DNA of 64,000 nt, from NCBI GenBank assembly GCA_938046095.1, contig CALIXS010000014.1, positions 1 through 64,000 of the forward strand, written 5' to 3'. Position 1 is the stretch's first letter, and each line of letters begins with the position of its first letter. Source of the DNA: an uncultured Clostridia bacterium (lineage in GTDB: Bacteria > Bacillota > Clostridia > Peptostreptococcales > Anaerovoracaceae). The position numbers and the translations under genes were made by a program. A model generated the notes under the pieces. The model worked only from the letters and a program-made list of their open reading frames with translations. It was not told where the DNA came from and did not search any database. This document shows, piece after piece, positions 1 to 7,247 of this stretch.

Positions 1-27
1 TTCTTACAGGCATTCTGAGGAGGAAGC

Positions 28-678
28 GTGAGAGGTAGTATGAAGCACGGGAGAAGGGGGCGCATCGAGGTTATTATCGGGCTGCTGCTTTTGGCGGCAG
101 CCCTTTGCATTACAAGTTATAATTTTTACGAGGACGGGAAAGCGAGGAGTGCGAGCATGGATGTGCTTTCACAGCTGAACGAACTTCTCTCCGGGGCAAA
201 TGTCGATGTGCAAAGCGGTCAAACCGAATATCCGGATTATATTCTGAATCCGCAGATGGATATGCCGACAAAAAGAATAAACGGGCTTGATTATATGGGC
301 GTGCTTGATATACCGGCTCTTGACCTTTCGCTGCCGGTGCTGTCCGATTACGTATTTGACAATCTGCGGATATCGCCCTGCCGCTTTGCAGGTTCCGCCT
401 ATACAGATAATTTGGTGATTTGCGCTCATAATTACAACAGCCATTTCGGTATGCTGAAATACATGTCCGTCGGGGATACGATGTCGCTGACGGATATGGA
501 CGGAAATGTTTTTAACTATGAGATAAAAGAGATTCTCGTGTTAGATCCGTCCCTGCCGGAGGAGTTTATAGAAAACGGCTATGCTCTGACGCTTTTTACC
601 TGTACGGTGAGCGCCGAAGCACGCGTAACTGTTCGCTGTGACAGATTGACCGCGAAGGACGGCGGCGGACGATCGTGA
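28..678 (+). CDS. Sortase, class B/D-like transpeptidase
   Basis: Membrane-anchored cysteine transpeptidase of about 216 residues that would join surface proteins or pilins to the wall or to each other. An N-terminal hydrophobic helix (about residues 14-30) follows a basic stretch. The catalytic triad is visible: His in ICAHNYNSHFG, Cys in LTLFTCT, and Arg in ARVTVRC. The GTG start at 28 is chosen because AGGAGG lies at 18-23; an ATG at 40 would be about 16 bases from that site. In frame 1 the first bases read FLQAF then TGA at 16-18, so this gene probably follows another gene of a sortase/pilin cluster cut off by the window edge. The sorting signal and substrate are not visible here. Class assignment between B and D is uncertain. 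Confidence 0.85.
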   Translation: MRGSMKHGRRGRIEVIIGLLLLAAALCITSYNFYEDGKARSASMDVLSQLNELLSGANVDVQSGQTEYPDYILNPQMDMPTKRINGLDYMGVLDIPALDLSLPVLSDYVFDNLRISPCRFAGSAYTDNLVICAHNYNSHFGMLKYMSVGDTMSLTDMDGNVFNYEIKEILVLDPSLPEEFIENGYALTLFTCTVSAEARVTVRCDRLTAKDGGGRS

Positions 679-897
679 GAACGATTGGCGGTTACAGCGT
701 TTACAGCAAAAGGGCAGCTTAGGCCGGCGCACATCGGAGCCGTATGTCGATCAAACGCCTTATCACATGAGGGCAGGGCTGTCAGCCCCGCCTTCATGTT
801 TGACAGGATAAGAAAAAAGGTATATATTCTACATCAGTCTGGCAGCTCAACTGCAATTAAATAAGGTGAACAGCGGCGTACGGCGGAATGGCCGTTT

Positions 898-946
898 TTG
901 ATGAGCAGCATGTCTCTGCGACCACCTGCTCCGGATCACCTGCTCA
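898..946 (+). repeat. Hairpin element resembling the 92-bp repeats at 53.5 kb
   Basis: The segment TTGATGAGCAG ... CTCT ... CCTGCTC (898-931) matches the head, spacing and tail of the repeat units at 53547-53822. GAGCAG can pair with CTGCTC, ACCTGCTC is present twice, and a TTTT run follows at 940-943. It lies in the 448-base gap between the sortase and the ABC exporter. The match is short, so chance is possible. Confidence 0.35.
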
Positions 947-1025
947 CGGTTTTGTGCCACGATGAGCCGTTTCCGTGAGCAATCAGATCGGTTTGCAAAA
1001 TCGCAGGGTTGCAGCTATGGAATAC

Positions 1026-1046
1026 AGAACCTCTCGGGGTTCTTTG
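1026..1046 (+). terminator. Possible short terminator upstream of ABC operon
   Basis: AGAACC (1026-1031) pairs with GGTTCT (1038-1043), followed by TTG. The six-pair stem and short T run make it weak. It sits directly upstream of the exporter promoter and could end read-through from the sortase side. Confidence 0.35.
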
Positions 1047-1077
1047 TTAAGGCTTATGGGTTAGTTATAACTAACCC
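1044..1077 (+). promoter_or_regulatory. Promoter overlapped by a perfect 20-bp palindromic operator
   Basis: TTGTTA (1044-1049) and TATAAC (1066-1071) are separated by 16 bases. The perfect palindrome GGGTTAGTTATAACTAACCC (1058-1077) covers the -10, so a bound protein would block transcription of the ABC exporter that starts at 1127. Its core GTTAG-N6-CTAAC recurs at 4638, 4757 and 24251. The binding protein is unknown; TetR-type and DtxR-type factors both use TTAG/CTAA half-sites. Confidence 0.7.
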
Positions 1078-1126
1078 AAATCCGTATGTTCGGGATTGAA
1101 TGGCGTGTGTATCGGAAGGAGATAAA

Positions 1127-1843
1127 ATGTCGGAACAGGAACTTAAGTTTCTCGAAATATCGGGACTCGAAAAAAGCTATGGAACCGGAGAGTCAAAGCA
1201 GGATGTTCTAAAGGGGCTCGGCTTTACCGCGGCAAAGGGTGAATTTTGCGTGCTTCTCGGGCCGTCCGGCTCGGGCAAGTCGACACTCCTCAATATAATA
1301 GGAGGGATAGACAGTCCCGACAGCGGATATGTCGCGATAGACGGCGACAGGCTCGAGGACATGGACGAAAGGGGTTTGACGATGTACAGGCGCAGGCATC
1401 TCGGATACGTTTTCCAGATGTATAACCTGATAGGCAATTTGAACGTCAGAGAAAATATAGAGGTAGGTGCGTATCTGTCGGACAGGGCTCTCGATACGGA
1501 CGAGCTGCTGGACACGCTGGGACTTTACGAACACAGAAACAAGCTGCCGAATCAGTTGTCGGGAGGACAGCAGCAGAGGGTATCCATAGGCAGGGCAATA
1601 GTCAAAAACCCGGACATACTGCTCTGCGATGAGCCGACGGGAGCGCTCGACTATGCGACATCTAAAGAAATTCTAAAGCTCATAGAGGAGGTAAATAAAA
1701 AATACGGAAACACGGTAATAATGGTTACGCACAATGAGCCTATAAAACTTATGGCGGATCACGTGATAAAGATAAGAGACGGACAGATTCGCAGCAACAC
1801 TGTGAATGCCGAAAAGCTGTCGGCGACGGAATTGGAGTGGTAG
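1127..1843 (+). CDS. ABC transporter ATP-binding protein, MacB/LolD type
   Basis: Cytoplasmic ATPase of 238 residues that energises the FtsX-type permease encoded next. Walker A GPSGSGKST, signature LSGGQQQR, Walker B ILLCDEPTGALD and the switch His in VMVTHNE are intact. The family (MacB, LolD, FtsE, BceA) drives mechanotransmission exporters for antimicrobial peptides, lipids or surface factors rather than classic import. I take the ATG at 1127, preceded by AAGGAG at 1116-1121, and not the upstream in-frame ATG at 1100, which lacks a ribosome site. It is 12 bases from the permease gene. The palindromic operator at 1058-1077 should control it. No sensor kinase of the Bce type is adjacent. 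Confidence 0.9.
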   Translation: MSEQELKFLEISGLEKSYGTGESKQDVLKGLGFTAAKGEFCVLLGPSGSGKSTLLNIIGGIDSPDSGYVAIDGDRLEDMDERGLTMYRRRHLGYVFQMYNLIGNLNVRENIEVGAYLSDRALDTDELLDTLGLYEHRNKLPNQLSGGQQQRVSIGRAIVKNPDILLCDEPTGALDYATSKEILKLIEEVNKKYGNTVIMVTHNEPIKLMADHVIKIRDGQIRSNTVNAEKLSATELEW

Positions 1844-1855
1844 TGGGGCCGCAGC

Positions 1856-4480
1856 ATGAAAACAGCAGTGAAGAAACTCAAAAACCCGCTGAGGCGCAGG
1901 TGTGCGAGAGAACTTAAGGATGATTGGAATAAATACCTGGTCATCGCTTTGTTCATGGTAGTTATGATCGGCTTCGTCTCCGGCATGTATGTCGCAAACG
2001 GAAGTATGGAGCATGCCGAGCAGAGCCGTAAGACGGATAATAATCTCGAATATGGCCATTTTGTGACGGAGGATAAGCTCGACGCGGACACGATCAAAGC
2101 GATAGAGACCGGTGAGAAGGCGGATATACGGCAGTACTATACGAATAAAGTGTACAGAGAGGTTGACGAGGATGTCGCGAAGGCGGCTGAAGAAGAACTT
2201 GAAGAGCGGCTGACCGCGATGCTCGGACCCATGGATTCCATTGCGACGGCCGAGCAGAAGGGTGAACTCAGGGAACAAATCAGGTCGAGCGATGAATATA
2301 AAAAAGCGTATGATGACGCAGTCGCTGAGGCACGCAAAGAGGCGGACAAGAAGATAGACGAGGAATACAGCAAGGTGGCGGACAAATACGATCTCGATGA
2401 GAAATTTGACCCGGTGCCCGTAAAGCTGTATCAGGATTTTTATATGGACGTCAGCGAGGCTTCGACGGACGAGGCCGACATGAAAGTGCGCCTTTACAAG
2501 GTGCGTAACGATATAAACCTTCCGAGCATACTGGAGGGCAGGCTGCCCGAGAGCGGGAACGAGGTCGCGGTAGACAGGATGCATGCCGACAATGCGAACA
2601 TAAAGATCGGCGATACGCTGATACTCGGGGGTATCGGATACAAAGTCACGGGACTCGTTGCACTCGTGAACTATACGACGCTTTACGAAGACAACACCGA
2701 CATGATGTTCGATGCGCTGAAGTTCGACGTCGGATTAGTCACAGAGGATGGTTGGAACAGGCTTGACGACAAAATCAGATACAGCTATTCCTGGCTGTAC
2801 CGTGATGCGCCGTCGGACGACAAAGAGGAAAAGGCGCTTGCGGACAGCTTCTTAAAGAGTCTCATAACACAGACCGCGGTCGCCGATACTGAAATAGAGG
2901 ATTATATTCCCCGGTATCTGAATCAGGCGGTGACATACGCCCCGAATGATATGGGGGCCGACAAGGCCATGGGCGGCGTGTTTCTTTATGTTCTTATAGT
3001 GGTACTCTCATTTGTCTTTGCCATAAATATCGGCAATACGATAAACGAGGAGGCGACCGTTATAGGTACTCTGAGGGCTTCAGGTTACAGCAGAGGAGAA
3101 CTCCTGCGGCACTACATGACAATGCCTCTCATAGTTACGCTCGTAGCTGCAGCCGTCGGAAACCTGCTCGGTTATACTGTGTTCAAGAATATGGTGGTGG
3201 CTATGTATTACAACAGCTATAGTCTGCCGCCGTACCGGACGTTGTGGAATTTCGAGGCTCTGATCAGAACGACGATCATCCCCGTCATAATAATGGTGGT
3301 GGTGAATTTGATCATCATAAGCCATAAGCTTAGGATCCCCGTGCTGAACTTCCTGCGGAACGACATGAGGAAGCACAATAAAACGGAAAAAACCCGCGTA
3401 AACAGCGGCAGCTTTATTGCAAGGTGGCGCCTGCGCATATTTGTTCAGAACATACCCGGATATATAACCCTGACGCTGGGCATCGCATTTGTAATGGTTA
3501 TAACTGCAATGGTGGTTAGCCTTCCCGATACGCTTAAGACATATCAGAACAAAGCTGAGGAGCTGGTACCTGCCGACTACCAGACGCTTTTGACGGATAC
3601 GAGTGACGACGACGGAAACGAAATCGGGACGTCCGCGGACGACGCGGAAAAATTCAGCCGTACATCACTTCTTTATGTTCGCGGCGAACACGAGGAAAAC
3701 GTCACGGTCTACGGTGTGCAGAGGCGATCGCGCTACATAGATCTGCCCGAAATGAAAGATGGAGAATGCTTCGTTTCGAAATCGTTTATGGCTAAGTTCG
3801 GGGTTGCTGAGGGTGATGAAATAACTCTTTCCGAGAAATATGAGGATACCGATTACACCCTGCGCATAGCAGGCATTTATGAAGGCCGGGGCAGCGATGG
3901 AAATATAGCAGCGTACATGGCAAACGACGCGTATAACAGTCTTTTTGCCCACGATGACGGGAGCTTCTCGGGATTTCTTTCCAATAAGGAAATCACGGAT
4001 ATAGACCGCAAGTACATCGCGACGACGGTAACGATAGACGATGTCACCAAGATTTCGCGTCAGCTCGATCATTCTATGGGTCAGTTCATGACGTATTTTC
4101 AGTACATGGGCATTATACTCGCTGCGGTTCTCATATATCTGATAACGAAAATCATAGTGGATCGCAACGAAAACGCCATTTCCATGACGAAGGTACTCGG
4201 CTATACGGATCGCGAAATATCAAAGCTGTATATAACTACGACCACCTTTGTCGTAATCGTCGCCGATATCTCCGCGCTCGCCGTGGGCTCGTATTCGATG
4301 AAAAGGATCTGGAAAATGGCAATGATGCGGATGGAAGGGTGGTTTCCATTTGAAATCACGACTCTCGCCTACGTGAAGATGTTTATATTCGTATTTATCG
4401 GTTACCTGATCGTTACGCGCATCGATATGCGCAGGATCAAGCGGATTCCGATGGATCAGGCCCTAAAAACCATCGAATAG
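1856..4480 (+). CDS. ABC transporter permease with two FtsX domains
   Basis: Large membrane permease of 874 residues, the partner of the preceding ATPase. An N-terminal helix (about residues 30-48) is followed by a long extracellular region rich in charged residues, including a coiled-coil-like section around residues 100-170. The first FtsX domain has helices near 370-500; a second helix and periplasm-like region follow at about 545-740, then the last FtsX block near 750-860. This two-FtsX design is common in Firmicutes MacB-type systems annotated as putative macrolide or peptide exporters. It probably moves or senses a surface substrate rather than importing nutrients. The substrate cannot be named from sequence. 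The ribosome site is weak, so translational coupling to the ATPase is likely. Confidence 0.88.
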   Translation: MKTAVKKLKNPLRRRCARELKDDWNKYLVIALFMVVMIGFVSGMYVANGSMEHAEQSRKTDNNLEYGHFVTEDKLDADTIKAIETGEKADIRQYYTNKVYREVDEDVAKAAEEELEERLTAMLGPMDSIATAEQKGELREQIRSSDEYKKAYDDAVAEARKEADKKIDEEYSKVADKYDLDEKFDPVPVKLYQDFYMDVSEASTDEADMKVRLYKVRNDINLPSILEGRLPESGNEVAVDRMHADNANIKIGDTLILGGIGYKVTGLVALVNYTTLYEDNTDMMFDALKFDVGLVTEDGWNRLDDKIRYSYSWLYRDAPSDDKEEKALADSFLKSLITQTAVADTEIEDYIPRYLNQAVTYAPNDMGADKAMGGVFLYVLIVVLSFVFAINIGNTINEEATVIGTLRASGYSRGELLRHYMTMPLIVTLVAAAVGNLLGYTVFKNMVVAMYYNSYSLPPYRTLWNFEALIRTTIIPVIIMVVVNLIIISHKLRIPVLNFLRNDMRKHNKTEKTRVNSGSFIARWRLRIFVQNIPGYITLTLGIAFVMVITAMVVSLPDTLKTYQNKAEELVPADYQTLLTDTSDDDGNEIGTSADDAEKFSRTSLLYVRGEHEENVTVYGVQRRSRYIDLPEMKDGECFVSKSFMAKFGVAEGDEITLSEKYEDTDYTLRIAGIYEGRGSDGNIAAYMANDAYNSLFAHDDGSFSGFLSNKEITDIDRKYIATTVTIDDVTKISRQLDHSMGQFMTYFQYMGIILAAVLIYLITKIIVDRNENAISMTKVLGYTDREISKLYITTTTFVVIVADISALAVGSYSMKRIWKMAMMRMEGWFPFEITTLAYVKMFIFVFIGYLIVTRIDMRRIKRIPMDQALKTIE

Positions 4481-4598
4481 GTCGTATTTAACGTGTTCAA
4501 CGGCGACGTTTGAAGCTGTATTCGGATCTGCCCGAGGCGTACGTGGCGCGTTCGGATAAAAAACGGCAACATGCCGGTTGTATCGGCGAAAAAAGTGG

Positions 4599-4653
4599 TT
4601 GACAGGGACATATGTGAGTTAGTATAATAAACACGTGGTTAGCAAAAACTAAC
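4599..4653 (+). promoter_or_regulatory. Strong promoter with downstream GTTAG-N6-CTAAC operator
   Basis: Consensus TTGACA (4599-4604) and TATAAT (4623-4628) are 18 bases apart. The operator GTTAGCAAAAACTAAC (4638-4653) begins just after the expected start near 4635, and a further GTTAG half-site sits at 4618-4622, just upstream of the -10. This is the layout of a tightly repressed strong promoter. The first 200 bases after it contain no start codon with a ribosome site until 4850. Confidence 0.8.
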
Positions 4654-4748
4654 TGCACGGATAAACAAAGGACAGACTCCTCTCCTCAAGGCGTTCTCGC
4701 TCTTACCACGGACATCACAGAACACAAGAAAGTCTGTCCTTGGTTTTT
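4635..4748 (+). ncRNA. Candidate small regulatory RNA with C-rich loop
   Basis: Predicted transcript of about 114 nt from the strong promoter at 4599-4628. A perfect 11-bp stem pairs AAGGACAGACT (4668-4678) with AGTCTGTCCTT (4731-4741) and is followed by TTTTT (4744-4748), which can act as terminator. The large loop holds CTCCTCTCCTC (4677-4687), complementary to AGGAG-type ribosome sites, and a possible inner stem GTTCT/AGAAC. Iron-sparing sRNAs such as FsrA act through similar C-rich seeds. The location next to flavodoxin and the shared operator fit that role, but this is inference. It could instead be an attenuated leader of the DUF3793 operon. Confidence 0.5.
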
Positions 4749-4756
4749 AAGTTTTG

Positions 4757-4772
4757 GTTAGTTTGGCCTAAC
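4757..4772 (+). promoter_or_regulatory. GTTAG-N6-CTAAC operator before DUF3793-flavodoxin
   Basis: GTTAGTTTGGCCTAAC has the same 5-6-5 architecture as the sites at 1060, 4638 and 24251. A weak promoter could overlap it (TTAGTT 4759-4764, TATTAC 4783-4788, 18-base spacer). It lies 78 bases before the DUF3793 start. Confidence 0.6.
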
Positions 4773-4849
4773 TGAGTCGGCGTATTACGACGACATACCG
4801 TCCGGTGATCCTGATGTGCAGTGTGCGGACATATAATCAGGGAGAAATA

Positions 4850-5392
4850 ATGTTCGAAAGGGAAATGGTTACATATGCAGCACCGACGCTCGCAGGCATC
4901 AAGACGGGAAGCCTCTTCAGAGCTCCATGCACTGACACGGAGCTCATACGTATGGGTACATCGGAGTTTAACCGCAAATACGCATCCCGCGGAGCAATTT
5001 TGATTCCTCTGAGATGCGACGGTAAAGGAACGCTGATGTATCTGTGCAGGCCGAATAAGCTTAAGGTCGATATATCAGATGTTGCCGCAGCCGAGATACT
5101 CGAAGCTGCCGGCTACAGAAGCGGCCGGTGTCTGTCGTGCCTTGTCAGGCGCTTCAGGGAATGTGTCGGTTTCCCGCACGAAATCGGCATATTTCTGAGT
5201 TATCCGCCTTGTGACGTGAAGGGCTTCATAGAGAACGGAGCGAAAGACTGCAAAGCCTGCGGCTTTTGGAAGGTCTACGGCGACGTTGAAAGCGCGGAGG
5301 AATGTTTCAGGCGCTACCGCATATGTACGGCGGAATACAAAAAACAGTGGGCAATGGGAAAGCCTCTCGACAGGCTTCTCGTGGCCGTATAA
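4850..5392 (+). CDS. DUF3793 family protein
   Basis: Soluble protein of 180 residues belonging to the DUF3793 family of Firmicutes, recognised from its start (MFEREMVTYAAPTLAG), the CLSCLVRRFREC region, and the C-terminal KACGFWKVYGDVESAEECFRRY. Several Cys residues are spread along the chain. The biochemical role of the family is unknown. In many Clostridia it sits beside flavodoxin or ferrous-iron genes, which suggests a role in metal or redox balance. I use the ATG at 4850 because AGGGAG lies seven bases upstream; the earlier ATG at 4805 lacks a site. The flavodoxin gene begins 13 bases downstream, so they form an operon under the operator at 4757-4772. Confidence 0.8.
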   Translation: MFEREMVTYAAPTLAGIKTGSLFRAPCTDTELIRMGTSEFNRKYASRGAILIPLRCDGKGTLMYLCRPNKLKVDISDVAAAEILEAAGYRSGRCLSCLVRRFRECVGFPHEIGIFLSYPPCDVKGFIENGAKDCKACGFWKVYGDVESAEECFRRYRICTAEYKKQWAMGKPLDRLLVAV

Positions 5393-5405
5393 CAGGAGGA
5401 AAAAG

Positions 5406-5831
5406 ATGAAAAAAACAGCAGTAGTTTACTGGTCGGGAACAGGCAACACGGAAGCTATGGCAAAAGCGGTCGCTGACGGAGCAAAGGATGCGGGCGCGGA
5501 AGTCGATATCCTCAAGCCTGCTGATTTTACGGCAGAAAAAGCTGCCGAGTATGACGCAGTTGCTCTCGGCTGTCCGGCCATGGGTGCGGAACAGCTCGAG
5601 GAGACCGAGTTTGAGCCTATGTTTGAGGCTGTAAAAACCGTGCTTTCCGGCAAAAAAGTCGCGCTTTTCGGCTCATACGGCTGGGGCGACGGAGAGTGGA
5701 TGAGAACATGGGAGAGCGATTGCGGTGCTGCCGGTATATCGCTTGCAGCGGAAAGCGTTATGGCAAACGAAGCTCCCGATGACAGCGCCCTCGGAGATTG
5801 CAGAACGCTCGGCTCCATGATAGCGGGGTAA
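5406..5831 (+). CDS. Flavodoxin, short chain
   Basis: FMN-binding electron carrier of 141 residues that can replace ferredoxin when iron is scarce. The phosphate loop SGTGNTE is present near residues 10-16, and the two isoalloxazine-contact loops can be seen in LGCPAMGAEQLEE and FGSYGWGDGEWM. Length is typical for short-chain flavodoxins. The ATG at 5406 has AGGAGG ten bases upstream (5395-5400 region); the longer upstream frame lies inside DUF3793 and is discarded. It is co-transcribed with DUF3793. Likely partners include the hydrogenase and radical SAM enzymes of the cell; that is inference. Confidence 0.92.
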   Translation: MKKTAVVYWSGTGNTEAMAKAVADGAKDAGAEVDILKPADFTAEKAAEYDAVALGCPAMGAEQLEETEFEPMFEAVKTVLSGKKVALFGSYGWGDGEWMRTWESDCGAAGISLAAESVMANEAPDDSALGDCRTLGSMIAG

Positions 5832-5929
5832 CCGGGATTATAGCAGCAGCGATCCTCACCGCAGGGGTGTTAGTCATCTGCTGTGCGGTCAAAGCAGCCG
5901 TAAAACATTATCTTGACAGGAAAAACTGA
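5798..5929 (+). CDS. Possible 43-residue membrane peptide after flavodoxin
   Basis: A reading frame overlapping the end of flavodoxin codes for a single hydrophobic helix (IIAAAILTAGVLVICC) followed by a basic tail (VKAAVKHYLDRKN). The only start in frame is TTG at 5798 with a poor ribosome site, though coupling to flavodoxin translation is possible. It ends just before a terminator. Size and design recall small membrane peptides near Feo systems, but the Cys pattern does not match the FeoB-associated family, so no function is assigned. Confidence 0.35.
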   Translation: MQNARLHDSGVTGIIAAAILTAGVLVICCAVKAAVKHYLDRKN

Positions 5930-5937
5930 AATCACAG

Positions 5938-5967
5938 CCCGGCGGTATATGAATGCTGCCGGGTTTT
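5938..5967 (+). terminator. Terminator of the DUF3793-flavodoxin operon
   Basis: CCCGGCGG pairs with CTGCCGGG (with one G-T pair) around a 10-base loop, followed by TTTT at 5964-5967. Confidence 0.8.
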
Positions 5968-5977
5968 AATGTAGAGC

Positions 5978-6058
5978 TTAATCGTCAGTTTGGATTTTAA
6001 CTTTGCATCCGGAATCTGCCCCTTTACTCAGGAACGGATTTAAGGAATCACGATACAT
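5978..6058 (-). CDS. 26-residue microprotein, unknown function
   Basis: Minus-strand frame MYRDSLNPFLSKGADSGCKV continuing to KIQTDD and a TAA stop. It is short but has an excellent ribosome site (AAGGAGA, 6065-6071 on the plus strand complement) seven bases from the ATG. A TATAGT -10 candidate lies at 6104-6109 with a weak -35. No hydrophobic segment or signal sequence is present, and there is one Cys. No gene lies downstream on this strand before flavodoxin, so it is not an ordinary leader peptide. I do not recognise it. It could be a regulatory peptide, a peptide precursor or a toxin-like microprotein. Confidence 0.5.
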   Translation of the reverse strand: MYRDSLNPFLSKGADSGCKVKIQTDD

Positions 6059-6163
6059 TTTTGATCTCCTTCCATGCTTGATTTTTTTTATGTTAAGCGT
6101 TATACTATACGCGAGGTTATCTCCCCGATAATCTCAATAATCTCTAATCCCAATACCCCTTTT

Positions 6164-6200
6164 GTAAAGCAGACCTCCCCAAGGTCTGTTTTACTTTGAT
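6164..6200 (+). terminator. Strong hairpin, probable terminator
   Basis: GTAAAGCAGACCT (6164-6176) pairs with AGGTCTGTTTTAC (6182-6194), 13 pairs with one G-T, loop of five, followed by TTTG. It lies between the microprotein and tRNA-Ala. The rest of the 393-base gap from 5930 holds the terminator, the microprotein and the tRNA promoter. Confidence 0.6.
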
Positions 6201-6279
6201 TTCGGCGGGGTGATCCGCTTTGTCGAAGAGGCAAAGCTTTCGTATGACGCTGCATTTGTAATCGGCAATGTAAAAATAC

Positions 6280-6308
6280 TTGATTTGCATGCTCAAAAGA
6301 GATATAAT
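6280..6308 (+). promoter_or_regulatory. Promoter of tRNA-Ala
   Basis: TTGATT (6280-6285) and TATAAT (6303-6308), spacer 17 bases, ending 14 bases before the tRNA. Confidence 0.8.
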
Positions 6309-6322
6309 CAAATCTGTGATGC

Positions 6323-6398
6323 GGGGATATAGCTCAGCTGGGAGAGCGTCGGACTCGCAGCCCGAAGGTCGAGGGTTCGATCCCCTCTATCTCCACCA
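6323..6398 (+). tRNA. tRNA-Ala (CGC anticodon)
   Basis: A 76-nt cloverleaf with encoded CCA (6396-6398). The acceptor stem GGGGATA/TATCTCC contains G3-U70, the alanine identity pair. D arm GCTC/GAGC, T arm GAGGG/CCCTC with TTCGATC loop. The anticodon loop CTCGCAG gives CGC (alanine GCG codons). The anticodon stem has an A31-C39 mismatch at the loop end. Confidence 0.95.
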
Positions 6399-6407
6399 AT
6401 GCAAGAT

Positions 6408-6450
6408 AATCCGAACCTTAGGCCGGTCGGCAGGGGTTCGGATTTCTTGT
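6408..6450 (+). terminator. Terminator after tRNA-Ala
   Basis: AATCCGAACC (6408-6417) pairs perfectly with GGTTCGGATT (6435-6444), followed by a T-rich run. Confidence 0.8.
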
Positions 6451-6530
6451 TGTCAAAAATGCGGACATCCGCAGAAGTGTTCAGTAAAGTGAGGAGCTTT
6501 TTGACAGCCTGAAAGATTGCACGCAGGCAA

Positions 6531-7079
6531 TTAGCGGAACAGTGACAAACTGCTTTGGACAATGCGGTTCACAAAGCAGATGACATCCTCACGACTGTAC
6601 TTGTTATATCCGCCGACCACAACATTCATCAGCCCGTTTGACAGGTGTGTATACAGCATTTCCAGTTCCTCGTCAGAGGCGTGCCGCAGCTGTTTTTTCC
6701 AAGTGCCGATGCTCTCCTCGCGGGCCAGGCGGATCATCCGGCTGATAACAGACGGGCTTGCACCGTTAAAGATCAGTACCCGGCACGCTTCTTCATGCTC
6801 TTCGACCATCACATAGATTGCTTCGATCAGTGCGCTGACATCAAAGGAATCCACCAGCTTCAGGGAGCGTTCAAACGCATCGATCAGCTCCTGTTCAATG
6901 CTGTCCATCAGCGCGAAACAGTCGCTGTAATGCGCATAAAAGGTTGATCGATTCAATTCTGCAAGCTCGCAGACCTCTTTTACCGAAATCTTATTGGTCG
7001 GCTTTTTCTCGAGTAACGTCAGAAAAGATTCTTTTAATATGCGTCGTGTATAGCGCACCCGCGCATCTGTTCGTTTCAT
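6531..7079 (-). CDS. TetR family transcriptional regulator
   Basis: A 182-residue DNA-binding protein. The N-terminal helix-turn-helix spans about residues 8-55, with the recognition region ISVKEVCELAELNRSTFYAHY typical of TetR factors. The ligand domain resembles the TetR_C_7 group (C-terminal YSREDVICFVNRI). It is divergent from the NAD-dependent epimerase gene, about 170 bases away, so it probably represses that gene and itself. An AGTTC...GAACT pair flanks the epimerase promoter -10 and is a possible binding site. The ligand is unknown. Confidence 0.88.
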   Translation of the reverse strand: MKRTDARVRYTRRILKESFLTLLEKKPTNKISVKEVCELAELNRSTFYAHYSDCFALMDSIEQELIDAFERSLKLVDSFDVSALIEAIYVMVEEHEEACRVLIFNGASPSVISRMIRLAREESIGTWKKQLRHASDEELEMLYTHLSNGLMNVVVGGYNKYSREDVICFVNRIVQSSLSLFR

Positions 7080-7170
7080 AATAAACCGCCTCCCTCGTAC
7101 AATTTATTCGGATTTTCCGGCACCGGCCCTGCTTTTGTCGGTTTTCTTTCTTTTGATTGAACATTGCTGG

Positions 7171-7199
7171 TTGTCGATAGTTCTCATACTGAGTATACT
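7171..7199 (+). promoter_or_regulatory. Promoter of the epimerase gene
   Basis: TTGTCG (7171-7176) and TATACT (7194-7199), spacer 17. The inverted pair AGTTC (7179-7183) and GAACT (7201-7205) brackets the -10 and could bind the divergent TetR. Confidence 0.55.
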
Positions 7200-7247
7200 G
7201 AACTTATGAAAGATAATCAACATCTGTCTTTTAAAGTAGGTCAAGTG

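Noticed and set aside
1673..2584. 303-codon minus-strand frame inside the exporter genes
   Set aside because: It lies antisense to the ATPase/FtsX pair and shows no recognisable domain.
4635..4748. SRP RNA, 6S RNA or a known riboswitch as explanation of the 4.6-kb RNA
   Set aside because: The SRP Alu/GGAA tetraloop signatures, the 6S bubble and the conserved cores of common riboswitches are absent.
5798..5929. FeoB-associated Cys-rich membrane protein
   Set aside because: The small helix is similar in size, but the C-terminal Cys cluster of that family is missing. It is listed only as an unnamed possible peptide.
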